A DNA stretch of 64,000 nucleotides from CADCWK01 sp965218235 (lineage in GTDB: Bacteria; Chloroflexota; Chloroflexia; Thermomicrobiales; UBA6265): positions 620,001 to 684,000 of the forward strand of contig OZ244596.1 in assembly GCA_965218235.1 (NCBI GenBank), in the 5' to 3' direction. A program made the translations under genes and the position numbers. Under the pieces are notes generated by a model. That model was not told the DNA's origin and made no database searches. It was given only the letters and a program-made list of their open reading frames with translations. Positions 6,701-14,297 of this stretch are shown in pieces (the stretch's first letter is position 1; every line of letters starts with the position of its first letter).

Positions 6701-7430
6701 AACGAACCTGACCCTGCCCGAGTTGGCGCACGCGCTCACCGGGCAGGGCTATCTCGGCCTCTACGCGCTCGGTATCGATGGCATGAGCCGCTGGACGGGT
6801 CTGGACGCCGACGACGACGCCCAGTTCACCCGCCTGCTGACCTATCTCCAGACACTGCCCGACACGAGGCATATTTATGTCGAGGAGTCCCGGCGCGGTG
6901 GCCACGTCATTCTGTTTCACCGACCAGTGCCGTGGCATACCGCCGCCTTTACCGGTGAGCAATTGGCCCTGGAAGCGGATCTCGGCAAAATGGACATCTT
7001 TCCCCACCACGCAGGACTCCATGCCCTGCGCTGTCCTGGTTCGCGGCATATCAAGACGAGCGAGGCGTACCCGAGTCTGGATATCCAGACCGGCGAAGTT
7101 ACCAACGCCGTGACGGCCTTGTCCCGGATTGAGCCGATCACCCTGCCGGTCATGCACTTTCGCATGATGGAAACACCGATTGGTCGCAGCGGACACACCG
7201 ATCCCGGCGCGTTTGACGACCTCGTCTCGGCGTTGTCGAGTCTGACCCGGGTGAGGGTCTATGGGCCGGACAGGGCGATCGCACGGTGTGTCTGGCATCG
7301 AGATACACATCCCAGCCTGTTCATCAAGGGAAGTCGCTTCTCTTGCCTGTCGTCGAAGTGCCGCACTTGGGGTGACGCAGTTGATGTGAAGCGTTGGGTG
7401 GAACGAGGCATTCATCCGCCGAAGAATTAG
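6576..7430 (+). CDS. Primase-like protein (TOTE/archaeo-eukaryotic primase type) with zinc finger
   Basis: The product has the layout of small archaeo-eukaryotic-type primase domains of the TOTE-associated group: a 'LGIDGMSRWTGLDADDD' segment with clustered acidic residues, 'HIYVEESRRGGHVILF', a conserved 'HPHHAGLHALRCPGSRH'-like region, and a C-terminal zinc-finger-like part (CVWHRDTHPSLF ... CLSSKCRTWG) resembling the CHC2 finger of bacterial primases. It would make primers or short products during phage replication, but no helicase or polymerase is visible nearby. The frame is open from 6471. The GTG at 6576 is chosen because upstream sequence is used by the 6503 gene, so the true start is uncertain. 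Confidence 0.65.
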   Translation: MSSSGSTTTDPIEDIARLLINRRDMALRRRVTQSGSRWYASKTNLTLPELAHALTGQGYLGLYALGIDGMSRWTGLDADDDAQFTRLLTYLQTLPDTRHIYVEESRRGGHVILFHRPVPWHTAAFTGEQLALEADLGKMDIFPHHAGLHALRCPGSRHIKTSEAYPSLDIQTGEVTNAVTALSRIEPITLPVMHFRMMETPIGRSGHTDPGAFDDLVSALSSLTRVRVYGPDRAIARCVWHRDTHPSLFIKGSRFSCLSSKCRTWGDAVDVKRWVERGIHPPKN

Positions 7431-7438
7431 GAGATCGT

Positions 7439-7747
7439 ATGGACCAGATCGATCGACACGATCCGCTGAGTGAGCATGCGCGTCAGGAGCTCTTTCGCAC
7501 CGGTACGGTGATGGAACAGGCTGACCTCATCAATCACCTGGTTGCCTCGCTCTTGCTCAAGGTGCGTGGCTCCGGTGATCCGGTCATCGTGTGCCACCAG
7601 TCGGGTATCAGCGATGAACCAGAGCCGGTGATCGACTTGCTCCTCGTGGAACTTCATCATCAGATTGCTCAGGAGCTGGATGTTGTGGTCATCATGGACG
7701 GCGGGTGGATCATTCTGCTTGCTCGTCCCCGCCCATTGGGCAATTAG
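7439..7747 (+). CDS. Hypothetical 102-residue protein
   Basis: The ATG at 7439 lies just after the primase stop with TAGGAG upstream. The product starts with a polar helix, then a hydrophobic segment around 'LINHLVASLLL' and two beta-like strands ending in 'DVVVIMDGGWIILLARP'. No family recognised. It is followed immediately by a 24-base palindrome. Confidence 0.5.
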   Translation: MDQIDRHDPLSEHARQELFRTGTVMEQADLINHLVASLLLKVRGSGDPVIVCHQSGISDEPEPVIDLLLVELHHQIAQELDVVVIMDGGWIILLARPRPLGN

Positions 7748-7757
7748 TGTCGTCCTT

Positions 7758-7781
7758 GAGCCGCACATCGATGTGCGGCTC
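7758..7781. terminator. 24-base perfect palindrome
   Basis: GAGCCGCACATC is followed directly by its exact reverse complement. It lies 10 bases after the stop at 7747. The following bases are pyrimidine-rich but not a T-run, so it may be a weak terminator or RNA-stabilising hairpin, or a dyad operator for the next operon. Confidence 0.5.
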
Positions 7782-7810
7782 TCCTCTCCCCGACTGCTTC
7801 GGAAGACCGT

Positions 7811-7881
7811 TTCCGGAGTAGTCGCCAGAGAGGAACGCCATGAGCCAGTACCGGGAAGTGTTTCGTGGGACTACTCCGGAA
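7811..7881 (+). promoter_or_regulatory. Inverted repeat bracketing a start codon
   Basis: TTCCGGAGTAGTC at 7811-7823 is repeated exactly inverted at 7869-7881, inside the coding region of the gene that starts at 7840. In RNA the 13-base stem would enclose the ribosome binding site and ATG in a 45-base loop, an arrangement suited to translational control. Confidence 0.45.
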
Positions 7882-8055
7882 GGGATCCGGTTCTCCATCC
7901 TCCAGACCTATCGCGGCCGTGAGGTCGTCTCGATCGACATCGAGAGCGTCTGGAAAGTGCAGGACGCGAAACGTCGCAAGCACGCCACGACCGTCACGCC
8001 CCTCGGCGGTACGCCGTATCACAAGCGCCAGAGCAAGCTGCGAGGTGACGCATGA
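7840..8055 (+). CDS. Small basic protein, paralogue of the 6503 gene
   Basis: A 71-residue protein that starts at ATG after GAGGAA and ends with a basic tail (DAKRRKH ... HKRQSKLRG). It shares the GTTPEGIxxSI core with the product at 6503. The gene's start codon lies inside a long inverted repeat. The stop overlaps the next start by four bases. Basic charge suggests nucleic-acid binding, but no family is recognised. Confidence 0.5.
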   Translation: MSQYREVFRGTTPEGIRFSILQTYRGREVVSIDIESVWKVQDAKRRKHATTVTPLGGTPYHKRQSKLRGDA

Positions 8056-8327
8056 CGCCACCGACTGACTTCGGCACGTGTCCGACCTGTGGCAAGACCG
8101 GAGCGGAGTTCTACCCCGAGACTATCGAAGTGATCCGGGGGTATGCCGGAATCAACCTGCACGTCGATCGTGATCTCTACACGGCCCAGTTCGATGGAAG
8201 CACCGACTTGGACTGGGATTCCAGCACGACGACGGCATATGTGTGCGGCTCTTGCAAGATGCTGCTGCCTGAACGCCATGCGCTCTATCTCGACCAGCTG
8301 CTCGGCATTGAGCGCCGACCGGGCTGA
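8052..8327 (+). CDS. Small zinc-ribbon protein
   Basis: A 91-residue protein with CPTCGKTG at residues ~10-17 and a second knuckle CGSCKML near residue 72, the typical four-cysteine ribbon. It starts in an ATGA overlap with the previous gene. No specific family; one of several unrelated-looking small ribbons in the early region. Confidence 0.6.
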   Translation: MTPPTDFGTCPTCGKTGAEFYPETIEVIRGYAGINLHVDRDLYTAQFDGSTDLDWDSSTTTAYVCGSCKMLLPERHALYLDQLLGIERRPG

Positions 8328-8405
8328 GTGGTCATTAACGACCTCGTTAAGACCCAACCAGTCGGACGTGATTTCCGAAAAACACGTCCGACAGAGGAGT
8401 AAGCC

Positions 8406-8624
8406 ATGCCCGTCAATGCCACCGCGCAAACCCTGGCTGATGCCCTGCTGCGCGGGGCGTTGGTTGGCTCGATCGTTACCGTGTCCTACCAGCCGACTCC
8501 GGTTTGGTGGGATGAGCTCATCTGGTGGATGCAGCAGATGGCCGGCGGCTATCCGATCGAGGTGACCGTTACGCCGTTATTCAACGGGACGAGGCTGGAA
8601 GTTCAGCTGCGGCCCAACGTCTGA
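8406..8624 (+). CDS. Hypothetical 72-residue protein
   Basis: It starts at ATG with GAGGAGT upstream. The product is mildly hydrophobic, with a helix near residues 8-25 and a Trp-rich patch (WWDELIWWMQQM), followed by two beta-like strands. No match to a known family is apparent. It stands alone between short intergenic gaps. Confidence 0.45.
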   Translation: MPVNATAQTLADALLRGALVGSIVTVSYQPTPVWWDELIWWMQQMAGGYPIEVTVTPLFNGTRLEVQLRPNV

Positions 8625-8688
8625 GCGACAACGCAATAGACCTTTCTGTTGCCATTGCCGACGAGATGTCAACGAAACGAGGAACACC

Positions 8689-8952
8689 ATGGCTACGACC
8701 ATCGACGGCACGCCAATCGTCTTGCCGCTGTGCAAGTCCGACGTTGCCGACTACCTGGCCTCCGACTTCGCCGAGCAGGTCTCCGGTGGCACCAACGTCA
8801 TGCTGTATGCCGACTCGGTGTCCTTCGACGCCTGGGGCAACCTGCTCCACGCGCTGATGACCAGGTCTCGGGAAGATCGCCGGTTCAAGGTAATCATCCA
8901 CGGCGGCACCGTCACGATCCTCCATCCCGCCCAGAACCTGGCCGTGACCTAG
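8689..8952 (+). CDS. Hypothetical 87-residue protein
   Basis: The ATG follows a GAGGAA element. The product is soluble, alpha/beta in pattern, without cysteines clustered as in its neighbours. No family recognised. It is the last gene before about 310 non-coding bases that hold a strong terminator. Confidence 0.45.
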   Translation: MATTIDGTPIVLPLCKSDVADYLASDFAEQVSGGTNVMLYADSVSFDAWGNLLHALMTRSREDRRFKVIIHGGTVTILHPAQNLAVT

Positions 8953-9141
8953 GACGGCCAGCTCCGTGGTTGCCGATCGCCTGGGCATGGTTAGCGGCCG
9001 ATCATCGTGTTCGCGTCACGCCAGTCGAGTCCGTGCGTGGTGCGTCACCCCCTGGATTTCGCACACTGGCACGACCGAGACGACCGAGACGACCATCGCG
9101 GTTCCGCGGTTGCTTGACCCCGGTGAGCGACACCACACCGT

Positions 9142-9179
9142 GCGGGCCGGTCTGAACCCTCAGACTGGTCCGCTTTTTT
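9142..9179 (+). terminator. Rho-independent terminator
   Basis: GCGGGCCGGTCTGA pairs with TCAGACTGGTCCGC (two G-T pairs) and is followed by TTTTTTT. It lies within 8953-9266, which otherwise holds no convincing gene; a short direct repeat of CGACCGAGA is visible near 9070-9090. It ends the early transcript from the left. Confidence 0.75.
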
Positions 9180-9266
9180 ATACGGGTTCCCGCTGGTCGC
9201 TGGGACCATCATCTTGCCTGGCTGACCTTAATTCTACGGCGTTTTTGCCGGAAATCAGGAGGCCAT

Positions 9267-9545
9267 ATGGCCATGGAGCGACGGACGTACACCGCCCGTG
9301 AAGACGCGGGCTACACGACCGAGGCGGCGGCTGGCTACATCTTCCATGAACTGTGGGAAGGCTGGGAAGTCCAGCTGGACTGCTGCGGCCTGGTCACCCG
9401 CGCCGAGATCGACCAGCTGGACGACTTGCTGCATCTGCTGCGGCACCGGTCCGAGGACATCGGACGTCGGTTGTTCTGTCAGGTCGATCCGGACGAAAAG
9501 TTGGTCACGCTCCGGCTGCGCTGGCCGTTGCCGGAGGTGGCGTGA
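9267..9545 (+). CDS. Hypothetical 92-residue protein
   Basis: A soluble acidic protein beginning MAMERRTYTARED with a helical middle (residues ~45-62). AGGAGG precedes the start. The stop overlaps the next gene's ATG in a TGATG arrangement, so the two are translated together. No family recognised. Confidence 0.5.
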   Translation: MAMERRTYTAREDAGYTTEAAAGYIFHELWEGWEVQLDCCGLVTRAEIDQLDDLLHLLRHRSEDIGRRLFCQVDPDEKLVTLRLRWPLPEVA

Positions 9546-9865
9546 TGCTCACCCGCTCTCGCCTGCAGCCGTCCAGTGACCAGCTCGCCGAGGCCCGCAA
9601 GACGGCGCGCGATCTGTTCCAGGATGGCGTCGAGCTCGCCCGGTCGCGTGTCCACCCGGACCATGTCGATCCCTTTCGCCGGGCGGGTATCGCGATCGTC
9701 CCAGCCTGGGATCGGTACCGGCAAGCCTGGCGCTGCACCCTCTACGACGACGTCATGGGACGACTGGCGGCGGACTATGCCGACGTCAGAGTCGAGCGGC
9801 AGGAGCAGCCGGGACTCTTGCCCGGTGAGCGGCTGGTGCGTTACGTCCTCACGGTCGAGGCGTAA
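9545..9865 (+). CDS. Hypothetical 106-residue protein
   Basis: The ATG at 9545 overlaps the preceding stop (TGATG). The product has a helical N-terminal half rich in Ala/Arg and a beta-like second half. No family recognised. A clear hairpin terminator follows 20 bases after its stop, so it ends a two-gene unit. Confidence 0.5.
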   Translation: MLTRSRLQPSSDQLAEARKTARDLFQDGVELARSRVHPDHVDPFRRAGIAIVPAWDRYRQAWRCTLYDDVMGRLAADYADVRVERQEQPGLLPGERLVRYVLTVEA

Positions 9866-9885
9866 CGACCGATAAAACTCGGACC

Positions 9886-9924
9886 AACCCTCGTGTTGCC
9901 CTCGCGCAAGACGAGGGTTGTTTG
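9886..9924 (+). terminator. Hairpin terminator
   Basis: AACCCTCGT (9886-9894) pairs with ACGAGGGTT (9911-9919), followed by GTTTGTT. It closes the 9267-9865 unit. Confidence 0.6.
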
Positions 9925-9995
9925 TTGCCCGGAATACGTTACGCTAGTTGGCGACATCGACCCTATCGATGATGACGAGAGACAGGAGAATCGTA

Positions 9996-10250
9996 ATGAA
10001 GGTGAAGATGATCGACGCGTCCGAAGCTCCCGACATGAAGCCGCCGGTGAACAAGCAGCGGCAGGAAGTCGCGGAGCTTGTGATGAGTCTGGAGCCAGGC
10101 AAGGTTGCGGTGATCACGCCGGAGAAGGACCAGAGTATTCGAGGGTTGAAGTCGAGCTTCACGCGCGCAGGAAACAAAGAAGGCAAGAAGCTCAAGGTCT
10201 ACGACCACGAGGGCAAGGTTTATATCGGTCTCGTAGACACGACAGAGTAG
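9996..10250 (+). CDS. Hypothetical 84-residue basic protein
   Basis: The ATG at 9996 follows ACAGGAG and is preferred to a longer in-frame start at 9948. The product has a helix at residues ~18-30 and a Lys/Arg-rich C-terminal half with a beta pattern (GKVAVITPEKDQSIRGLKSS, KLKVYDHEGKVYIG). It could bind nucleic acid. It stands alone, followed by a hairpin at 10264-10305. Confidence 0.5.
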   Translation: MKVKMIDASEAPDMKPPVNKQRQEVAELVMSLEPGKVAVITPEKDQSIRGLKSSFTRAGNKEGKKLKVYDHEGKVYIGLVDTTE

Positions 10251-10263
10251 AACACGGTGACGC

Positions 10264-10305
10264 CGCCTATGGCCTTCCGACGCTCAATTCTCGGGGCCAT
10301 AGGCG
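10264..10305. terminator. Long-arm inverted repeat in a gene-free stretch
   Basis: CGCCTATGGCC (10264-10274) and GGCCATAGGCG (10295-10305) are exact reverse complements with a 20-base loop. It has no T-run. The surrounding 10251-10546 has no convincing gene and presumably contains the promoter of the endonuclease gene at 10547. Confidence 0.45.
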
Positions 10306-10546
10306 TATCGCTGAAGTATCTCTAAACAGATTGCTTGGCCTATAGTTACTAGACAATGGCGCTATCACATAACTACCCCTCTCGGGACTACTCTTGCCAC
10401 TCCCCCGGCCCTTCTCGAGACGACTTTTAGACTTATAGTTTTTGTTGTGGTGACGCCCAATACCCTGTCCCCTCTCCAGAATACTGACCGCCTCTCGACA
10501 ACGAGTCCATACGAGGCGTACAACAGAGCTATATCGATCCCTTTTT

Positions 10547-11173
10547 ATGACTTCAAGCAGAAGCGAAGACCTCTTTGCCGATCTCCTCAAGCACTATTTT
10601 CCTGGCCTGATCATGGTGCGGGGCATCCGTCCCACCGCGACACCCAACACGTACAACACGACGGGGAAGCGGGAGTACCAGCGCTACGGCATCGAGTTGC
10701 ACGGGCTGGAGCTGGATATTTTTTATCCCCAGATTCGCCTCGCGGTTGAGTTCCAGGGGATTCAACATTACCGCCCGACGCCGCACTTCCACGCGCCAAA
10801 AGTTCGCCGGACGTGGTGGCAACGCGTAACCGGGAAACGGACGAAGCCGGACACGGCCGTCATGCTGCAGGCCTTCCGGGACCAGGTCGAACGGGATTCG
10901 CGCAAGCTCGAGTTGTGCCAGGCGCAAGGGATCAAGTTGATGGCGTTCGATCACGCTGACCGCGTCCCGACCAGACTCATCCCGCGACTGCGAGAGCTGG
11001 CCCAATGGGGCGTAGGACATACCACGGATCGAACGATTCAGTCCGAGCTTCAAGCCATTGACTGGCGCAAGCCGCTGCCACAGGCGTTGATGGCGGGCTG
11101 GGACCAGCTGGCCCGACCTGGTGTCCGTTCGACCGTCCGGCATAAGGGATTGACGCGTCGACGCAAAACATGA
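10547..11173 (+). CDS. Free-standing Vsr-like (EDxHD-type) endonuclease
   Basis: A 208-residue protein whose first 80 residues carry the active-site pattern of very-short-patch-repair-like nucleases: Glu at ~7 in an N-terminal helix, LELDIFYP with Asp57, and LAVEFQGIQHY with Glu68 and a downstream His. This matches the E-D-E/H arrangement seen in Vsr-fold homing endonucleases. A basic middle (RRTWWQR, KRTK) may contact DNA. It stands alone as phage homing endonucleases often do. The same signature appears in the antisense gene inside the portal intein at 19875-20597. A repair or restriction role cannot be excluded. Confidence 0.65.
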   Translation: MTSSRSEDLFADLLKHYFPGLIMVRGIRPTATPNTYNTTGKREYQRYGIELHGLELDIFYPQIRLAVEFQGIQHYRPTPHFHAPKVRRTWWQRVTGKRTKPDTAVMLQAFRDQVERDSRKLELCQAQGIKLMAFDHADRVPTRLIPRLRELAQWGVGHTTDRTIQSELQAIDWRKPLPQALMAGWDQLARPGVRSTVRHKGLTRRRKT

Positions 11174-11205
11174 GACAAGAGAGGGGATAGTTCCATCAGA
11201 TTTGC

Positions 11206-11793
11206 ATGCAGACACCGCCCCGCCTGTCCTTCATTCGTCATCGCCTTCGCACGCTGTATGACCGCTCCGAGCGCGAGCGGGCCAATGGCTCGACCATCTC
11301 TCCCTGGACGTTTCTCGTCCTGCCGATCTATGAGCGTCTGATTCTGCTCGCCCGTGGTGACGGCGCCAGTGCCTACCAGGTCCACCGCGAACTCGGCTTT
11401 GCCTATGCCGACACTTCCTTGAGTACCGACCGGATGGAGTTCGCGTTGCACCAGCTCCGCGAGAGCATGGCGACGCCGTTTCAGATGCTTGACGACGCCC
11501 CGACGATCATGGGCGGACGGTCCTGGTCCAACATCCATGGCGCGTGGATCGAGCGGCGCTGGCGACAATTGTTCTTTCCGCAGGTGGCGATGTGCCTGAT
11601 GGGGGAGTCGATGCCGCCGGTCTTTCGCGACCTGACGCTCCTGCAGCGCTGTGTGATTTATTGTGTCGTGTATGAAGAGATGGAGTGGCGGGACGTGCAG
11701 GACTTACTCGGCTGCACTGACCACTGTATTCGGCTGTCCCTCAGGCGTATGATGGAAACGATAGCTCCGGCGACGATGCCGACACCCCTATGA
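11206..11793 (+). CDS. Sigma-region-4-like late transcription regulator
   Basis: A 195-residue protein. The C-terminal 60 residues (LTLLQRCVIYCVVYEEMEWRD ... LGCTDHCIRLSL) have the pattern of a sigma-factor region 4 helix-turn-helix: a first helix, 'W-x-DVQDLLGC', then a recognition helix. Phage proteins of this type (for example the ArpU group) act on late-gene expression. Its position directly before the virion genes fits that role. The N-terminal two thirds match nothing I recognise. It overlaps the next start by four bases. Confidence 0.5.
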   Translation: MQTPPRLSFIRHRLRTLYDRSERERANGSTISPWTFLVLPIYERLILLARGDGASAYQVHRELGFAYADTSLSTDRMEFALHQLRESMATPFQMLDDAPTIMGGRSWSNIHGAWIERRWRQLFFPQVAMCLMGESMPPVFRDLTLLQRCVIYCVVYEEMEWRDVQDLLGCTDHCIRLSLRRMMETIAPATMPTPL

Positions 11794-11981
11794 AGCTTCA
11801 ACCCCTCGCCCTCAAAGCCGTCATCCCGAACACTGGGAATCCGATTGCCTTCGCTGGCGGCGAGGGTGAAGACGGTACGCTCAGGCTGTCGTTCTTCGAG
11901 GCGACCGGCGAGGACATTACGCGGCTCCTCGCCCTACGCGGGAAGGAACTCCACGTCGTACTCGTGGAGGCAGACAACTAA
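11790..11981 (+). CDS. Hypothetical 63-residue protein
   Basis: A short protein starting in an ATGA overlap with the regulator gene. It is beta-rich in pattern (LRLSFFEATGE, ELHVVLVEA) and acidic. No family recognised. It is separated by nine bases containing AAGGAGG from the glycoside hydrolase gene. Confidence 0.45.
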   Translation: MKLQPLALKAVIPNTGNPIAFAGGEGEDGTLRLSFFEATGEDITRLLALRGKELHVVLVEADN

Positions 11982-11990
11982 CCAAGGAGG

Positions 11991-13391
11991 ATGATGACCA
12001 AGCAATCATTTGAAGACCAGATCATTGATCTGATTGATGAGACCACCGGCGTCTCGACCGAAGTCACCGACGAGGGGACGATCGGTGTCGGCGTGACGTT
12101 CGACGAGGATCGAGTACGCGAGGCGACCGGCATACTCTATGACGAACTGACGACGACAGCGCCGAGCGAGCCAGCGGAAACGGAGCCAGAGCCGATCATT
12201 GGTATAGCTGGATTCTTTCTTGAGCTGGACCTCGGCCGAGCTGACGCTCAGCTTCCCACGCGATCAGTGGTGACGGCGTCGCTGGCGACCGATGGTCCGA
12301 CACGCGGCAATCTACTCATCGACATTGAAGCCTGGCAGGATGGCAAGAAGATCAACCAGACCTTTACGAGTGGGTTGGCGATCAGCAAGGGGAGCAGTAT
12401 TGAAACCGATCTGACGTTCCCAACCCTCGCGCCCGGAACATATCAGCTCAAGGCGTTCATCTTTGAAGGACCCAAGGATGGTTCCTACGAGTGGGGTCCA
12501 AAGCTCTACAGCAACGAGGACGCCGGCACCTTCACTGTCGAAGAAGCCCCCGCATACGAGTCCACCACGCCCGTTACGGCTGGCTACGCCCGATTGCCGC
12601 ACCAGGTCGATGAGTACATCGCCATCTACCCGGAGTTGAAGGCGATCGCGGACCAGCCGACCGGGGTGTGGCTCGGCATGGAATGGACGCCGGACCCGGT
12701 CGCACGAGGTCGAGAAATCGCAGCACTAGCGGGCGACCTGCCACCGCTAATTGTCGTGTACTCGATTCCGAATCGGGACACGGGTGAGTACAGCCAGGGC
12801 GGGGCTAAGAGTCCTGAGGCGTACCGCGCCTGGATCGACGCGCTAGCCAAAGGGGTAGGTGACCATCCGGCTATCAATATCCTGGAGCCTGACGCGCTCG
12901 GGCATCTGGATAAGATGAGCAAGGATCAGACCCGGGTACGCCTAGACTCGCTCGCGTACGCCGCCAAGGCACTCCGGGCTCAAGGCGCACAGGTCTATAT
13001 CGACGCATCGATGTGGGTGGATCCGGCGGAGATGACAACACGGATCAGGGCATTGACCGAGCACCGGTTGGCGGTTCTCGACGGCTTCTCCATCAACGTC
13101 TCCAACTACAAGAAGCTCTCCGTCTGCAAAGAGTACGGCGACGCCTTATCCAAACTGACCGGCCTGGACTACCTGATCGACACCTCGCGCAACGGCATCG
13201 GGACAGACCTGGGTGATGGCCGCTGGTGCAACGTGCCGGGACAGGCGATTGGGGAACGGCCAGATCTGACGAAGGGTTTGATATGGGCGAAGCCTCCAGG
13301 TGAGTCGGACGGTCAGGAGAACGGTGCGCCGCCTCCGGGCACGTTCATGCTCGATACGGCGCTGGAGCTGGTGAGGAACGCACAGTCATGA
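11991..13391 (+). CDS. Glycoside hydrolase family 6 beta-1,4-glucanase with N-terminal extension
   Basis: The C-terminal ~270 residues (from ~200) are a GH6 domain, the family of endoglucanases and cellobiohydrolases that cleave beta-1,4-glucans. The key landmarks are present: IVVYSIPNRDTG (the first conserved Asp loop), NILEPDALG with Asp301 at the place of the general acid, DGFSINVSNY, DTSRNGIG, WCNVPGQAIG and WAKPPGESDG. Residues ~1-200 are acidic and include a beta-sandwich-like segment, perhaps a virion-binding or substrate-binding part. There is no signal peptide. It could degrade a cellulose-like host exopolysaccharide. The gene starts at ATG after AAGGAGG and overlaps the next by four bases. 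Confidence 0.85.
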   Translation: MMTKQSFEDQIIDLIDETTGVSTEVTDEGTIGVGVTFDEDRVREATGILYDELTTTAPSEPAETEPEPIIGIAGFFLELDLGRADAQLPTRSVVTASLATDGPTRGNLLIDIEAWQDGKKINQTFTSGLAISKGSSIETDLTFPTLAPGTYQLKAFIFEGPKDGSYEWGPKLYSNEDAGTFTVEEAPAYESTTPVTAGYARLPHQVDEYIAIYPELKAIADQPTGVWLGMEWTPDPVARGREIAALAGDLPPLIVVYSIPNRDTGEYSQGGAKSPEAYRAWIDALAKGVGDHPAINILEPDALGHLDKMSKDQTRVRLDSLAYAAKALRAQGAQVYIDASMWVDPAEMTTRIRALTEHRLAVLDGFSINVSNYKKLSVCKEYGDALSKLTGLDYLIDTSRNGIGTDLGDGRWCNVPGQAIGERPDLTKGLIWAKPPGESDGQENGAPPPGTFMLDTALELVRNAQS

Positions 13392-13654
13392 ACTTTCCAG
13401 CAGCGCCATGCGAGCCGTTTCGTGAAGGCTATTGTGTGGCTTGTGCGTCATATCTCGGGCGGCAGACTATCAGCAGTCCGCTGTATTGCCGCAACGAGTT
13501 GTGCAGCCTTTATCTCGTTCATCAGCATGGACTTCGCACGCTGAGAGAAGTCGAGCAGCTAGACCATCGTCGGTATATGCAGCTTAAAGCGACCCAACCA
13601 CCTGCCGAACCGAATCCATCATTCAACCAGAGCGTAATAAAGACGATATGGTAA
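13388..13654 (+). CDS. Small Cys-rich protein
   Basis: An 88-residue protein starting in an ATGA overlap with the GH6 gene. Two cysteine pairs (CVACASY, CRNELC) in the first 40 residues could bind zinc; the C-terminal half is polar and probably disordered. No family recognised. It is followed by the terminase module. Confidence 0.5.
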   Translation: MNFPAAPCEPFREGYCVACASYLGRQTISSPLYCRNELCSLYLVHQHGLRTLREVEQLDHRRYMQLKATQPPAEPNPSFNQSVIKTIW

Positions 13655-13663
13655 AGGAGTCTC

Positions 13664-13888
13664 ATGCCCGGTAAAGCCGTGGAGAAATCCACCATGACTA
13701 CTCGCCTTGCGACTCAAATGTTCGTGATCCACGACGTTCAGAATAAGACGTATCAGATTTTCTTGGGTCCCGAGCGGATCAAGTGCTCAGAGGATGACTG
13801 GCCGGAAGCCCGGCAGAACTGGATTACGGGTCATGCTCGCAAAGGGATCAACCTAACGTTCAATATTCGGGAGGCCAATGCCTGGTAA
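13664..13888 (+). CDS. Hypothetical 74-residue protein
   Basis: It begins MPGKAVEKSTMTT after AAAGGAG; the second ATG at 13694 is possible. The body is beta-like and ends just inside the next gene, which also begins MPGK. The repeated MPGK and similar leader DNA suggest a small local duplication of the translation start region. No family recognised. Confidence 0.45.
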   Translation: MPGKAVEKSTMTTRLATQMFVIHDVQNKTYQIFLGPERIKCSEDDWPEARQNWITGHARKGINLTFNIREANAW

Positions 13889-14297
13889 ATCACTCGAAGA
13901 CAAGACTAAGTCCCAAAAGCAGGAAATCGCCGAAAAGAAGAAGGCGTTCCTGGCCTATTTCGGTGCGTGGCCGGTCAAGAAAGCCGCGGCTGAGGCGGTC
14001 AATCGGTCCGTCGATACGATCGACATCTGGCTCAAGGATGATGCCGACTTTTCGGAAAAGTATCTCAGTGCCCGCGCTGAGTGGGCCAAGCGCAAGTCCG
14101 GCCGGCTGAGTCCGGATCATCTGCTGGCGAACATGTATCCCGAGGAGCTCAAGCCCCCCAAGCAGGAAGCCGACATCACCCATCACGGCTCAATCGCCTT
14201 CACCTATGTCGTCCCCACCGATCCTCCAGATTCAACTAACCCCGACGCTCAAGCAGCACCTAGCCTGGACGCTACTCCACAACCCGACCACGACTGA
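13878..14297 (+). CDS. Terminase small subunit
   Basis: The 139-residue protein has a basic N-terminus and a helix-turn-helix-like segment (FLAYFGAWPVKKAAAEAVN, then SVDTIDIWLKDDADF) typical of small terminase subunits that recognise phage DNA. The C-terminal tail is Pro/Asp-rich. It lies immediately before the large subunit and overlaps it by 92 bases in a different frame, an unusually long but plausible overlap in this compact genome. Confidence 0.7.
   Translation: MPGKSLEDKTKSQKQEIAEKKKAFLAYFGAWPVKKAAAEAVNRSVDTIDIWLKDDADFSEKYLSARAEWAKRKSGRLSPDHLLANMYPEELKPPKQEADITHHGSIAFTYVVPTDPPDSTNPDAQAAPSLDATPQPDHD

Noticed and set aside
8953..9266. Plus-strand frame of about 110 codons (8966-9301)
   Set aside because: It reads through a strong terminator (9142-9179) and overlaps the start of the gene at 9267; composition is not protein-like.
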